From positions 1 through 56,523 of the forward strand of contig JAJRTE010000166.1 in assembly GCA_024278455.1 (NCBI GenBank): 56,523 nt of DNA. Reading direction: 5' to 3'. Both the position numbers and the translations under genes were made by a program. Below, piece after piece: positions 44,390 through 52,461 of this stretch. This stretch comes from Myxococcota bacterium. GTDB taxonomy: Bacteria; Myxococcota_A; UBA796; JAJRTE01. The notes below the pieces were generated by a model. It did no database searches and was not told where the DNA came from. It saw only the letters and a list, made by a program, of their open reading frames with translations. Position 1 is the first letter of the stretch. Each line of letters starts with the position of its first letter.

Positions 44390-45814
44390 ATGATACCAAC
44401 CTTGTTGGCCGGCGCGTCAAGAGCCAGAGAGCGTCGTACCACCAGAATCCGCTACCTGCTCCTGCTTTCGATCGTCTTCATTCCGGTCGCAGCAGCCGCT
44501 CCGGGAGACGGCCTCCATTTCGGCTCACGGGTCTCCGTGAAGCCCACCCTACGCGTGGACTTCTCCTATGACAGCAACGTCAACCGGAGCAACACGAGTG
44601 CCATCGACAGTACCGCGTTGAGTCTCCGGCCATCCTTTCTGGCCAACTACACACATGAGGAACTGGCCTGTCGCTTTTCCTATGAGCATTTTGTTCAGCA
44701 GTACCTGGCGGCCGCCGCGTCGAGCTATAGCTACTACGACGATCTCGTGGCCAAGTTCGAGGCTGACATCCTGCCTCACCGCAGGCTGGGACTCCAGGTA
44801 CGCGATGTGTTGAGTTCGCGGAGCTACGGATACCGTTCCGAGTATGACAATTTCCTGTATGGCTTGATGGAACGCAGCTACAACGATCTCTCCCTGACTG
44901 GGCGCTATAGCCCAGGCGAAGCGCTCGATCTGAACCTGGGTCTTCGCTGGCTCTACAACATGGAGAATCTGGCGACTAACCTCTTCAGCAGTCCTTTTTC
45001 AGCGACCGGCGCGGGATCTCTTGGAAGAGCCAGGAAACACGAGATCGGCGTGACCACTCGCGGGACATGGCGCTTCTTTCCAAAGACCATGCTGCTGCTT
45101 GAACTGTCCTACGCACATGGATCCTGGAAGAACGCGCCGGAATGTTCAGAGATAGGTGTTTCCGCCGCTGATTGTGGGGCCGGTGATAGTCTCGCAAGGC
45201 CAATGTACAAAAGTCCGGCCGTCGACCAGTGGAACCTGTTGACAGGCGTTGCAGGACAGGTTACCAACACGATTCAGGCAAAGGCCTACTTCGGGTATGG
45301 CGGCCTGTACAACTCCGACGACCCAAATGACCTTGCCGAGAATGTGGGAGGATGGAGCGGGTTGCTCGCGCAACTCGGCATGACCTATTCTCCTCTGGAC
45401 ACCCAGCACATCTCCCTCGAATTCAACCGGAGGTTCGCGGATTCTTCCATCCATGACTACTTCATCACCAACACCGTTGCGGTGGCCTATTCCGGGTTGT
45501 TCGTTTCCCGCCTACAGTTGTCCGTGCGGGCAGGTGGAGACTTCCGTGTCATCAACTCCACTGAAGTGTCGCCCGCCGGGGAGTTTGCAACCCACGACGA
45601 CCGGGTCGTCTTCGGCAGTCTACTGGCCGAGTACAAACTCACCCGATGGCTCACCGCGGCCATGTCATTCGACCCTACATTCACGGTTGCTGTCCCCAAC
45701 GATGACTCTGCCGGGATCAGTCCTGACGGAAGCACATCCTATGCTGACTGGTTGGAGCGAAGCTTCAGCTACCGGAAGTATGTGTTCGCAGTTGGCGTTC
45801 GTGGAACCTACTAA
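44390..45814 (+). CDS. Outer-membrane beta-barrel protein of an exopolysaccharide locus
   Basis: 474 residues. A signal segment is present (YLLLLSIVFIPVAAAAPGDG). The rest is alternating amphipathic strands rich in Tyr, Phe and Arg (VKPTLRVDFSYDSNVNRSNT, LSLRPSFLANYTHEELACRF, ALDLNLGLRWLYNME, IGVTTRGTWRFFPKTMLLLE). The protein ends YVFAVGVRGTY with an aromatic last residue, as BamA substrates do. The opening DFSYDSNVNRS pattern is common in barrel proteins beside polysaccharide or exosortase loci (EpsL-like). It is probably the outer-membrane exit channel or an associated barrel. The start is uncertain; ATG 44390 is chosen over GTG 44363 because the signal peptide follows it. It lies 57 bases before the Wza-like gene. 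Confidence 0.85.
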   Translation: MIPTLLAGASRARERRTTRIRYLLLLSIVFIPVAAAAPGDGLHFGSRVSVKPTLRVDFSYDSNVNRSNTSAIDSTALSLRPSFLANYTHEELACRFSYEHFVQQYLAAAASSYSYYDDLVAKFEADILPHRRLGLQVRDVLSSRSYGYRSEYDNFLYGLMERSYNDLSLTGRYSPGEALDLNLGLRWLYNMENLATNLFSSPFSATGAGSLGRARKHEIGVTTRGTWRFFPKTMLLLELSYAHGSWKNAPECSEIGVSAADCGAGDSLARPMYKSPAVDQWNLLTGVAGQVTNTIQAKAYFGYGGLYNSDDPNDLAENVGGWSGLLAQLGMTYSPLDTQHISLEFNRRFADSSIHDYFITNTVAVAYSGLFVSRLQLSVRAGGDFRVINSTEVSPAGEFATHDDRVVFGSLLAEYKLTRWLTAAMSFDPTFTVAVPNDDSAGISPDGSTSYADWLERSFSYRKYVFAVGVRGTY

Positions 45815-45871
45815 GCCGCTGTGTGGCGCCTGCTGGTGGTCCATTTGCCGCAATTCGCGTCAGAGGTACAG

Positions 45872-46696
45872 ATGAAGTGCCTATGGAGATGTCTCTTGGT
45901 CGTTCTCGCCTGGTGTGCCATCGCAAGGCCTGTGGCTGTCGGTGAGTACAGGGTGGGCCAAGGCGATGTGCTGGAAATCACGGTATTCGAGGAAAAAGAG
46001 TTGGACCGCGTCGTGCGTGTCTCGGCCGACGGGTTCATCGCGTTTCCGTTGGTCGGAAAAGTGAAAGTGAGTGGCCTCACCCCCCTCGAGATCGCCGATC
46101 TGCTCACGCAGAAGCTGGCTGCCGACTACCTGGTGAATCCACAAGTGGGCGTTTTCATCAAGGAGTATGTCAGCCGGTATGTCGAGGTCATGGGGAAGGT
46201 GGGTGCGCCTGGTCGCTACAACTTGACCGGGGGTGCTCACCTCACGAATGTCCTTTCCCGGGCCGGCGGCCCCGCCAAGGAAGCCGGCAAAACACTGGTC
46301 CTCGTGCGGGCGAACACCGATGCCAAGGACGGGTACGAGGGACCCGTGTACATTGACCTTCACGACCTGCTAGAAGAAGGAGACATGAGTCTGAACGTGG
46401 TCGTTCGGTCAGGGGACCTTGTCTTCGTGCCGGGGGCGGATGAGGTCTACGTGAATGGCGAAGTCTCCCAGCCCGGGCCGGTGGTGTACGTCGAGGGGAT
46501 GACCTTGATGCAGGCGATCAGCAAAGTGGGCTCGTTCAAGCAGACAGCAGCAGTGAATCGGATCCAGATTGTGAGGAGTGTTGGCGGCAAGGAGCAGACT
46601 TTCATCGTGGACGCGAAAAAGATCCAGGACGGCAGGCAACCTGACCCGGTCCTGAGACCGGGCGACCTGATAACAGTGCCGAGGAGCCGGATTTGA
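45872..46696 (+). CDS. Wza-like polysaccharide export protein (Poly_export/SLBB)
   Basis: 274 residues. A signal peptide (LWRCLLVVLAWCAIARPVAV) is followed by the polysaccharide biosynthesis/export domain (EYRVGQGDVLEITVFEEKEL, VSADGFIAFPLVGKVKVSGL). Two SLBB beta-grasp repeats follow (SRYVEVMGKVGAPGRYNLTG and EVYVNGEVSQPGPVVYVEGM). It is shorter than E. coli Wza and has no Cys lipobox or C-terminal transmembrane helix, so it may rely on the neighbouring barrel to cross the outer membrane. AGAGGT precedes ATG 45872 by about five bases. It is followed 29 bases later by a nucleotide-sugar epimerase. Its role is export of a capsule or exopolysaccharide. Confidence 0.92.
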   Translation: MKCLWRCLLVVLAWCAIARPVAVGEYRVGQGDVLEITVFEEKELDRVVRVSADGFIAFPLVGKVKVSGLTPLEIADLLTQKLAADYLVNPQVGVFIKEYVSRYVEVMGKVGAPGRYNLTGGAHLTNVLSRAGGPAKEAGKTLVLVRANTDAKDGYEGPVYIDLHDLLEEGDMSLNVVVRSGDLVFVPGADEVYVNGEVSQPGPVVYVEGMTLMQAISKVGSFKQTAAVNRIQIVRSVGGKEQTFIVDAKKIQDGRQPDPVLRPGDLITVPRSRI

Positions 46697-46725
46697 AGCC
46701 TCGGCGAGAACAATGAGTGTTCCGA

Positions 46726-47694
46726 ATGGATAGCTTGGCGGGTCTTCGTTTCTTGGTAACCGGGGGCGGGGGCTTCATCGGCTCGAACCTCGTCCGTCAC
46801 TTGTTGGACAAGGGGCCCGAGGTCGTCCGCGTCCTGGACGACTTCAGCACGGGACGGCGCGAAAACCTGGCCCCCGTGGCATCCGCAATCGAGCTTCTCG
46901 AGGGGGACATCTGTGACGGCGCGCTGGTGGAGCGCGCTGTTGAGGGCATCGACTACGTGTTGCACCAGGCAGCGATACCTTCGGTTCCACGGAGCGTGGA
47001 GGAGCCTGAAAGGACGACGGCCGTCATTGTCGCCGGAACGGTCACCGTGCTTGCCAAGGCGGTCCGGGCGGGCGTCAAGCGCGTGGTCGTGGCATCGTCC
47101 TCCTCTGTGTATGGTGACAGCGATGTCCTGCCCAAGCATGAAGACATGCCGTTGAATCCGCTATCCCCCTACGCTGCGGGGAAGGGGGCTTGCGAGTTGC
47201 TGTGCCGGAGTTTTCACCAGGTTTACCGGCTCGAAACCGTCTGCCTGCGCTATTTCAACATATTCGGACCCCGGCAGGACCCGAACTCTCAGTATGCGGC
47301 CGTCATCCCCAAGTTCATCACGGAACTCGCCGCCAACAGGCCTCTTCCCATCTTCGGAGACGGCCTCCAAAGTCGTGATTTTACCTATGTCGGCAATGTC
47401 GTGGACGCCAACATCTTGGCGTGTTTTGCCCAGAACGCGCCAGGGAGAACGTTCAACATCGGGTGTGGCGAACAGGTGACCCTGCTCGAGCTGGCTGACG
47501 TCCTCGGTCGCCTGATGGGCTGCGCGCTTCGCATCACGCATTTGCCTTCCCGGGCCGGCGACGTGCGTCACTCCCTCGCCGACATCACCCGGGCACGCGA
47601 GATACTGGGGTACGCGCCCTCCGTCGACCTGGAAACGGGCCTGCGGCGCACAATATCCCATTTCGTCGCGTCGAAAACGCTTCCCCAGGAATAG
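46726..47694 (+). CDS. NAD-dependent nucleotide-sugar epimerase (SDR; UDP-GlcNAc 4-epimerase-like)
   Basis: 322 residues. It is an extended SDR with Rossmann motif FLVTGGGGFIGSNLVRHLL, acidic cofactor-binding VLDDFSTGRREN, and LHQAAIPSVPRSVEEP. The catalytic Ser is in VASSSSVYGDSD and the YxxxK in LSPYAAGKGACE. NIFGPRQDPNSQYAAVIPKF is typical of the WbpP-type UDP-N-acetylglucosamine 4-epimerases. It probably converts UDP-GlcNAc to UDP-GalNAc, or makes a related sugar, for the exported polymer. ATG 46726 or GTG 46717 could start it. It converges with wecB 52 bases further. Confidence 0.9.
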   Translation: MDSLAGLRFLVTGGGGFIGSNLVRHLLDKGPEVVRVLDDFSTGRRENLAPVASAIELLEGDICDGALVERAVEGIDYVLHQAAIPSVPRSVEEPERTTAVIVAGTVTVLAKAVRAGVKRVVVASSSSVYGDSDVLPKHEDMPLNPLSPYAAGKGACELLCRSFHQVYRLETVCLRYFNIFGPRQDPNSQYAAVIPKFITELAANRPLPIFGDGLQSRDFTYVGNVVDANILACFAQNAPGRTFNIGCGEQVTLLELADVLGRLMGCALRITHLPSRAGDVRHSLADITRAREILGYAPSVDLETGLRRTISHFVASKTLPQE

Positions 47695-47746
47695 AACGAC
47701 GCGCAACGCCACGTGGACCACGCCGACGGCCAAGCGCGCCCACGAT

Positions 47747-48901
47747 TCAACGAGCCTTGCCGAAGTGCTGTTCCACGAGAATCGACATGATGCGTTCGGC
47801 AGCGCGGCCGTCCATCAGTGCCGGGGGTTCCGGTGGAGGTTCGTTGCGCGAAAGGACATCACGAACGGCGGGCAGAATCGCCTCCGGAGCATTGCCCAGA
47901 AGGCGGTTCGCCCCGGAGCAGACCGTGCCGGGCCGTTCGGTCGTGTCACGAAGCGTCAAGCACGGCGTGCGTAGGTAGGTGGCCTCGGCCTGGATACCAC
48001 CAGAATCGGTAACGACGAGGCGCGAGGACGCCAGCAAACCCAGGAACTCCAAGTAGCCGAGCGGCGCCAGCAGGTGGAGTCCTGGTGTTTTCCTGACATT
48101 TTCCTCTAGGCCGAAGTCTCTCAATCTCCTGGACGTGCGGGGGTGGACGGGAAACACCATGGGCAATTCGCGGCACACCGCACCGATCCGGTCGACAATG
48201 CGTGAGAGCTTGTCCCTGTCGTCCACGTTGGAAGGACGGTGGAGCGTCAAGAGTCCGAACGGCGTGCTGTCGAGTTGCGCCAGCAGCGGCTCCGCGGCCA
48301 TGCGAGCCTGTTGAAGGTGTTGGACCACCGCGTCGACCATGACATCGCCCACCAGGTGGATCTTGTCGCGCGCAACACCTTCGCCGAGCAGGTTGGCGAC
48401 GCCGGCAGGTTCCGTTACGAAGAGGAGGTCGGACAGCACGTCTGTCACGACCCGGTTGACCTCTTCCGGCATGGTCCGGTCGAAGCTCCTGAGACCCGCT
48501 TCCACGTGCGCGAGCGGAACATGTTGCTTGGCAGCAACCAACGCCGCGGCCAAAGTAGAATTGACATCACCGACGACTACCGTGCAGCATGGCCTGACGG
48601 ACTTGATGATGGGTTCCAGCCGTCGCATGATCTCGCCGGTCTGGGCGCCGTGGTCGGCCGACCCGACTCCGAGATTGATGTCTGGCTCCGGTATGGTCAG
48701 ATCACGAAAGAAATGACGAGAGAGGCTCTCATCGTAATGCTGGCCGGTGTGGACCAGGTAGTGGGAGAAGGTGCCGCGCGTGGCGAGCGCGCGCAGGATC
48801 GGGGCCACCTTGACGAAGTTTGGGCGAGCCCCGACGACAAACATGACTGGGTTCCGCACGTGCGCTCCTGGGTCTGGAATCGTCGTCTGCCGTGACGCCA
48901 T
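47747..48901 (-). CDS. wecB: UDP-N-acetylglucosamine 2-epimerase, non-hydrolysing (WecB/WbpI-like)
   Basis: 384 residues, normal length. Motifs: VVGARPNFVKVAPILRAL, LVHTGQHYDESLSRHFF, VVGDVNSTLAAALVA, HVEAGLRSFDRTMPEEVNR, FPVHPRTSRRL, VTDSGGIQAEATYL and RDTTERPGTV. It interconverts UDP-GlcNAc and UDP-ManNAc. Beside a WbpB-like dehydrogenase and a WbpD-like acetyltransferase it could instead act on a di-acetamido uronic acid (WbpI type); sequence by eye does not decide. The start ATG 48901 has no good ribosome site and is taken by domain fit. It is divergent from the SIS/acetyltransferase gene, with only 72 bases between the two starts. Confidence 0.93.
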   Translation of the reverse strand: MASRQTTIPDPGAHVRNPVMFVVGARPNFVKVAPILRALATRGTFSHYLVHTGQHYDESLSRHFFRDLTIPEPDINLGVGSADHGAQTGEIMRRLEPIIKSVRPCCTVVVGDVNSTLAAALVAAKQHVPLAHVEAGLRSFDRTMPEEVNRVVTDVLSDLLFVTEPAGVANLLGEGVARDKIHLVGDVMVDAVVQHLQQARMAAEPLLAQLDSTPFGLLTLHRPSNVDDRDKLSRIVDRIGAVCRELPMVFPVHPRTSRRLRDFGLEENVRKTPGLHLLAPLGYLEFLGLLASSRLVVTDSGGIQAEATYLRTPCLTLRDTTERPGTVCSGANRLLGNAPEAILPAVRDVLSRNEPPPEPPALMDGRAAERIMSILVEQHFGKAR

Positions 48902-48973
48902 GGAACATTAGCACATCAATTCGCGCATCGGCCAGTGATTGCAACTGGCGGAAGAGCTTGCAGGGGTAGTGTC

Positions 48974-50212
48974 GTGTCAGGAAAGCACCCTCGAGACGTC
49001 GACTTGTTCGCAAGACGGGCAGAAGAACTCGTGGCACTGGTGTCGGGAATGGGTCACCTCGAGGAGCCCTTGGAGTGTTTGGCAGATGCGGTCGCGGCCG
49101 CGTTTCTGCGGGGGGGCAAACTGCTGTTGTTTGGCAACGGTGGCTCGGCCGCGGAATGTCAACACATCGCTGCCGAACTGGTCAACCGGTTGGACAAGGA
49201 GCGCATCGCGCTGCCCGCCATCGCGCTGACGACGGATTCGTCGATACTGACTTCCGTGGCAAACGACACCTCGTTCGACCACATCTTTGCCAGGCAAGTG
49301 GTGGCGTTGGGAAAGCCGGGAGACATCGCACTGGGGATTTCCACATCGGGTCGCTCTCGCAACGTGTTGGAGGCCCTGGAACGATCGCAGGCGTTGGGCG
49401 TGGAGACTGCGCTAATGACAGGGGATCGAGGCAGGGACATGGCCGGGTTGGTGGACCACATTCTGGTCGTCCCCGGCCGGGCGACACAACGGGTCCAGGA
49501 GGCGCACCTCTTCCTGGGACACCTGCTGTGTGAGCTTGTTGAGGAGAAGGTCATGGGGAAACGGGGTGAGGAGAGCCCGGGAGTCGAGAGGAACCCCCGT
49601 GCTGACGAGGCGTACTTCGTCCATCCGTCTTCCTACGTGGACGATGGTGTGGAAATCGGCCCGGGCACCAAGGTCTGGTATTTCTGTCACATTCAGACCG
49701 GCGCCCGAATAGGACGGGACTGCATTCTCGGGCAGAATGTGAATATCGACAGGGATGCGATAGTGGGAGATCGGGTCAAGATTCAGAACAATGTTTCGGT
49801 GTACAAGGGCGTGGTCATCGAGGACGACGTATTCCTTGGCCCTTCCATGGTCTTGACCAACGTTGTGAACCCGCGAAGTCACGTCAGCCGCAAGCACGAA
49901 TTCAAGGAAACCCGCGTCTGCAAGGGTGCATCGATCGGCGCGAACGCCACGATTGTCTGCGGTCATACCGTGGGCCGGTATGCCTTTGTAGGTGCAGGCG
50001 CTGTTGTGACTCGAGATGTCCCCGACTACGCGCTGGTGACAGGCAGTCCTGCCAGGATCGCCGGTTGGATGTGCCAGTGTGGCATCAAGCTTCGTTTCGA
50101 CCCACGGGGCGGCGAACCGGGTATCGAGTACGCGACGTGCCAAGACTGTGACGCCCGGTATGTCAAGGAGGGCTCCCGGGTAGTCCATCTTGGAACTGGA
50201 GGGATCTCATGA
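48974..50212 (+). CDS. Fusion of GmhA-type SIS isomerase and WbpD-like N-acetyltransferase with C-terminal zinc ribbon
   Basis: 412 residues from GTG 48974, preceded by AGGGG. Residues about 1-195 are a phosphoheptose-isomerase-type SIS domain: LLFGNGGSAAECQHIAAELV, VANDTSFDHIF, LGISTSGRSRNVLEAL and QEAHLFLGHLL. Residues 214-360 are a left-handed beta-helix acetyltransferase of the WbpD/WlbB group (VHPSSYVDDGVEIGPGTKVW, GQNVNIDRDAIVGDRVKIQN, GAGAVVTRDVPDYALVTGSP). The C-terminal CQC (367-369) and CQDC (389-392) form a likely zinc ribbon. The first domain would make sedoheptulose- or a similar sugar-phosphate isomerised; the second acetylates a UDP-3-amino sugar. I do not know a standard protein with both. 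It overlaps the next gene by ATGA. I saw no frameshift or stop between the domains. Confidence 0.88.
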   Translation: MSGKHPRDVDLFARRAEELVALVSGMGHLEEPLECLADAVAAAFLRGGKLLLFGNGGSAAECQHIAAELVNRLDKERIALPAIALTTDSSILTSVANDTSFDHIFARQVVALGKPGDIALGISTSGRSRNVLEALERSQALGVETALMTGDRGRDMAGLVDHILVVPGRATQRVQEAHLFLGHLLCELVEEKVMGKRGEESPGVERNPRADEAYFVHPSSYVDDGVEIGPGTKVWYFCHIQTGARIGRDCILGQNVNIDRDAIVGDRVKIQNNVSVYKGVVIEDDVFLGPSMVLTNVVNPRSHVSRKHEFKETRVCKGASIGANATIVCGHTVGRYAFVGAGAVVTRDVPDYALVTGSPARIAGWMCQCGIKLRFDPRGGEPGIEYATCQDCDARYVKEGSRVVHLGTGGIS

Positions 50213-51219
50213 GAGTCGGCATCGTTGGTACCGGATACTGGGGCAAGAACCTGGTACGCAATTTCGCCACCATCGAGCATGTTCGTCTGTACACGGTGTG
50301 CGACCGGGACGAGGAAGCACTCGGACGGATCGCGGCCCAGTACCCGGGAATCAGGACCACTACGACTTTCGACAGTCTGCTGGACAATCGCGACATCGAC
50401 GCCGTGGTGATCGCGACCCCCGCGACCACGCACTACGAACTCGCCCGGAAGGCGTTGCAAGCGGGCAAGCACCTGTTCGTCGAGAAGCCTCTGTGCCTCG
50501 AGTCGATCCAGGCCGGGGAACTCGTCAGGCTGGCGAATGAAGCCGGCCGGGTGCTCATGGTGGGACACCTCCTCGAGTATCACCCCGGCGTGGCGTGGAT
50601 CAAAGAGCACCTGGAGGAGTTGGGGGAGGTGTACTACCTCTACTCGCAGAGACTGAACCTGGGTATCGTTCGAAAGGACGAGAGCGCCTGGTGGAGCCTC
50701 GCCCCGCACGACATCTCCATCATCCTGTACCTGCTGGGTGCACTCCCGGAAACCGTCAGCGCCCGGGGGGCGTCCTACCTCCGGCCAGGCGTGGAAGACG
50801 TCGTCTTCGCCACCCTGAGTTTCTCCGATGGAAAGATGGCACAGATCCACGTCTCCTGGCTCGATCCGCACAAGATCAGGAAACTTACCCTGGTCGGTGA
50901 AAGCAAGATGGTCACCTTCGACGACATGGAGGCTTCCGAGAAGATAAAGGTATTCGACAAAGGCGCCTATCGAGACTACGCCGACGGCGGATATGGCGAC
51001 CACATCACCATTCGGCTCGGGGACATCTATCTCCCCAGGATAGCCATGGTCGAGCCCCTGCGTGTCGAGTGCGAGCATTTCGTATCGTGCTGTCGCGATG
51101 GCCGTGCCCCTCTGACGGATGGGAACGACGGCCTGCGCGTCGTCCAGGTTCTCGAGGCGGCGGAACGATCGATGCGTGCCGGAGGCGGACCCGTGAGACT
51201 TGAACCGGTCGCCGGGTGA
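50209..51219 (+). CDS. Gfo/Idh/MocA oxidoreductase (WbpB-like UDP-sugar 3-dehydrogenase)
   Basis: 336 residues. It has the NAD-binding fold MRVGIVGTGYWGKNLVRNFA, VVIATPATTHYELARKAL, and GKHLFVEKPLCLES with the catalytic Lys of the EKP motif. GHLLEYHPGVAWIKEHL follows, then the substrate-domain segment WWSLAPHDISIILYLLG (catalytic HD region). WbpB-type enzymes oxidise UDP-GlcNAcA at C3, which an aminotransferase (WbpE) and acetyltransferase (WbpD) then modify. The acetyltransferase is fused into the upstream gene, whose stop overlaps this start; no aminotransferase is in the window. Cofactor regeneration and substrate are inferred from neighbours. Confidence 0.9.
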   Translation: MRVGIVGTGYWGKNLVRNFATIEHVRLYTVCDRDEEALGRIAAQYPGIRTTTTFDSLLDNRDIDAVVIATPATTHYELARKALQAGKHLFVEKPLCLESIQAGELVRLANEAGRVLMVGHLLEYHPGVAWIKEHLEELGEVYYLYSQRLNLGIVRKDESAWWSLAPHDISIILYLLGALPETVSARGASYLRPGVEDVVFATLSFSDGKMAQIHVSWLDPHKIRKLTLVGESKMVTFDDMEASEKIKVFDKGAYRDYADGGYGDHITIRLGDIYLPRIAMVEPLRVECEHFVSCCRDGRAPLTDGNDGLRVVQVLEAAERSMRAGGGPVRLEPVAG

Positions 51220-51283
51220 TTCAGGGTTGTGGTATCATACCTCGTTCGACAACACACGGAAGAACAGCAAGCAGGAGGACAGG

Positions 51284-52300
51284 ATGTCGCAGTTGGCCAC
51301 TCCACGACAAGTGACCATCGGAGATATTACCGTCAGGGACGGTTTCCAGCACGAGGAGAAGCGCATTCCCACGACAGCCAAGCTGTGGGTGCTCGAGCAA
51401 CTCCTCCTCGCCGGATTCCGCCACGTGGAAGTCACGAATTTCGGCAATCCGCGTGGGATGCCGCAGTTCGCCGACGCCGATGAACTGTTCAAGCTGATCC
51501 GCTCCAGCAAGCGGGTGAAGGACGTCATCGGAGAGGCTGAACTGACTGCCATCACCATCCGGGAGCGTGCGGTCGATCGGGCGATCGCGGCTCGAGAAGC
51601 AGGCTTTGGGCCCGACCGGATCCTGATGATGGTTTCCACGTCACCGTCCCACATGGTTCGCAACTCTGGTCTCGAGCACGATGCCTACTGGGCGGAAGCG
51701 GAACGCTGTATCAAGAAAGCGCATGACGCCGGTATCAAGGTCAACGGCACGGTCAGCACGATTTGGGGCTGTCCTATCGAAGGCCCCACCGAACTCCGCG
51801 ACGCTGTGGCGTTCACGAGGCGTTGGTTCGAGATAGGCGCGGACGATGTCGAGCATGCCGACCATGATGGGTCGGCACCTCCGAACAAGGTGTTCGAGTA
51901 CTTCTCCATGATCCTGGACGCCATGCCCTACCCTGAGAAGCATATCGCCCACTTCCACGTGACTCGAGGATGGGGCCTGGCCAACGTCTTGGCGGCACTC
52001 CAGGCCGGCATCTGCCGGTTCGAGAGTACCATGGGGGGAATTGGGGGGCAGCCAGCGAACTTCGTCGATGGATGTCCGGTGGCGGGAACCGGCGCCTACT
52101 ACTACACGGACCCCAACATCGTCGGTCTCGTGTCGACTGAGGACCTGGTGGTCATGCTGGATGAAATGGGCATGGAAACCGGGTTGAACGTGGATTGGAT
52201 TCTCGAGATCGGCCGGACCGTCGAACGGATCGTGGGACGCCGGTTGCGCAGCGAGTGTATCCGGACCGGCCGGATTCCCAAGAAAGCCACGGGGTTGTAG
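51284..52300 (+). CDS. HMG-CoA-lyase-like DRE-TIM metallolyase
   Basis: 338 residues. A TIM-barrel enzyme of the HMG-CoA lyase/isopropylmalate-synthase superfamily, with ITVRDGFQHEEKRIPTTAKL (Arg-Asp of the metal/substrate site) and GFRHVEVTNFGNPRGMPQFA. It also shows VNGTVSTIWGCPIEGPTELR, HFHVTRGWGLANVLAALQAG (metal-binding His pair) and ESTMGGIGGQPANFVDGCPV. The Cys in GCPVAGTG resembles the HMG-CoA lyase loop. The family cleaves or forms carbon bonds next to a carbonyl; the substrate here is unknown. AGGAGG before ATG 51284 fixes the start. It follows the sugar-oxidoreductase gene by 64 bases, so it may belong to polysaccharide precursor metabolism or simply be adjacent. It lacks the regulatory domain of LeuA. 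Confidence 0.85.
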   Translation: MSQLATPRQVTIGDITVRDGFQHEEKRIPTTAKLWVLEQLLLAGFRHVEVTNFGNPRGMPQFADADELFKLIRSSKRVKDVIGEAELTAITIRERAVDRAIAAREAGFGPDRILMMVSTSPSHMVRNSGLEHDAYWAEAERCIKKAHDAGIKVNGTVSTIWGCPIEGPTELRDAVAFTRRWFEIGADDVEHADHDGSAPPNKVFEYFSMILDAMPYPEKHIAHFHVTRGWGLANVLAALQAGICRFESTMGGIGGQPANFVDGCPVAGTGAYYYTDPNIVGLVSTEDLVVMLDEMGMETGLNVDWILEIGRTVERIVGRRLRSECIRTGRIPKKATGL

Positions 52301-52461
52301 TCCGTTCGAGGTGTTGCCCCCCTGTCTCGAAGTGTGCCGAAACAGATACGCGCACTCGAGGATGTGCTTGCCAGGTCCTGCCGTGCCGGGGCCTGGGTGG
52401 TGTGGCTTGAGCGCGCTGCGTGGGCCGCGTTCCGGTTCGCCCCCAGAAGTCGAGGCTGTCG

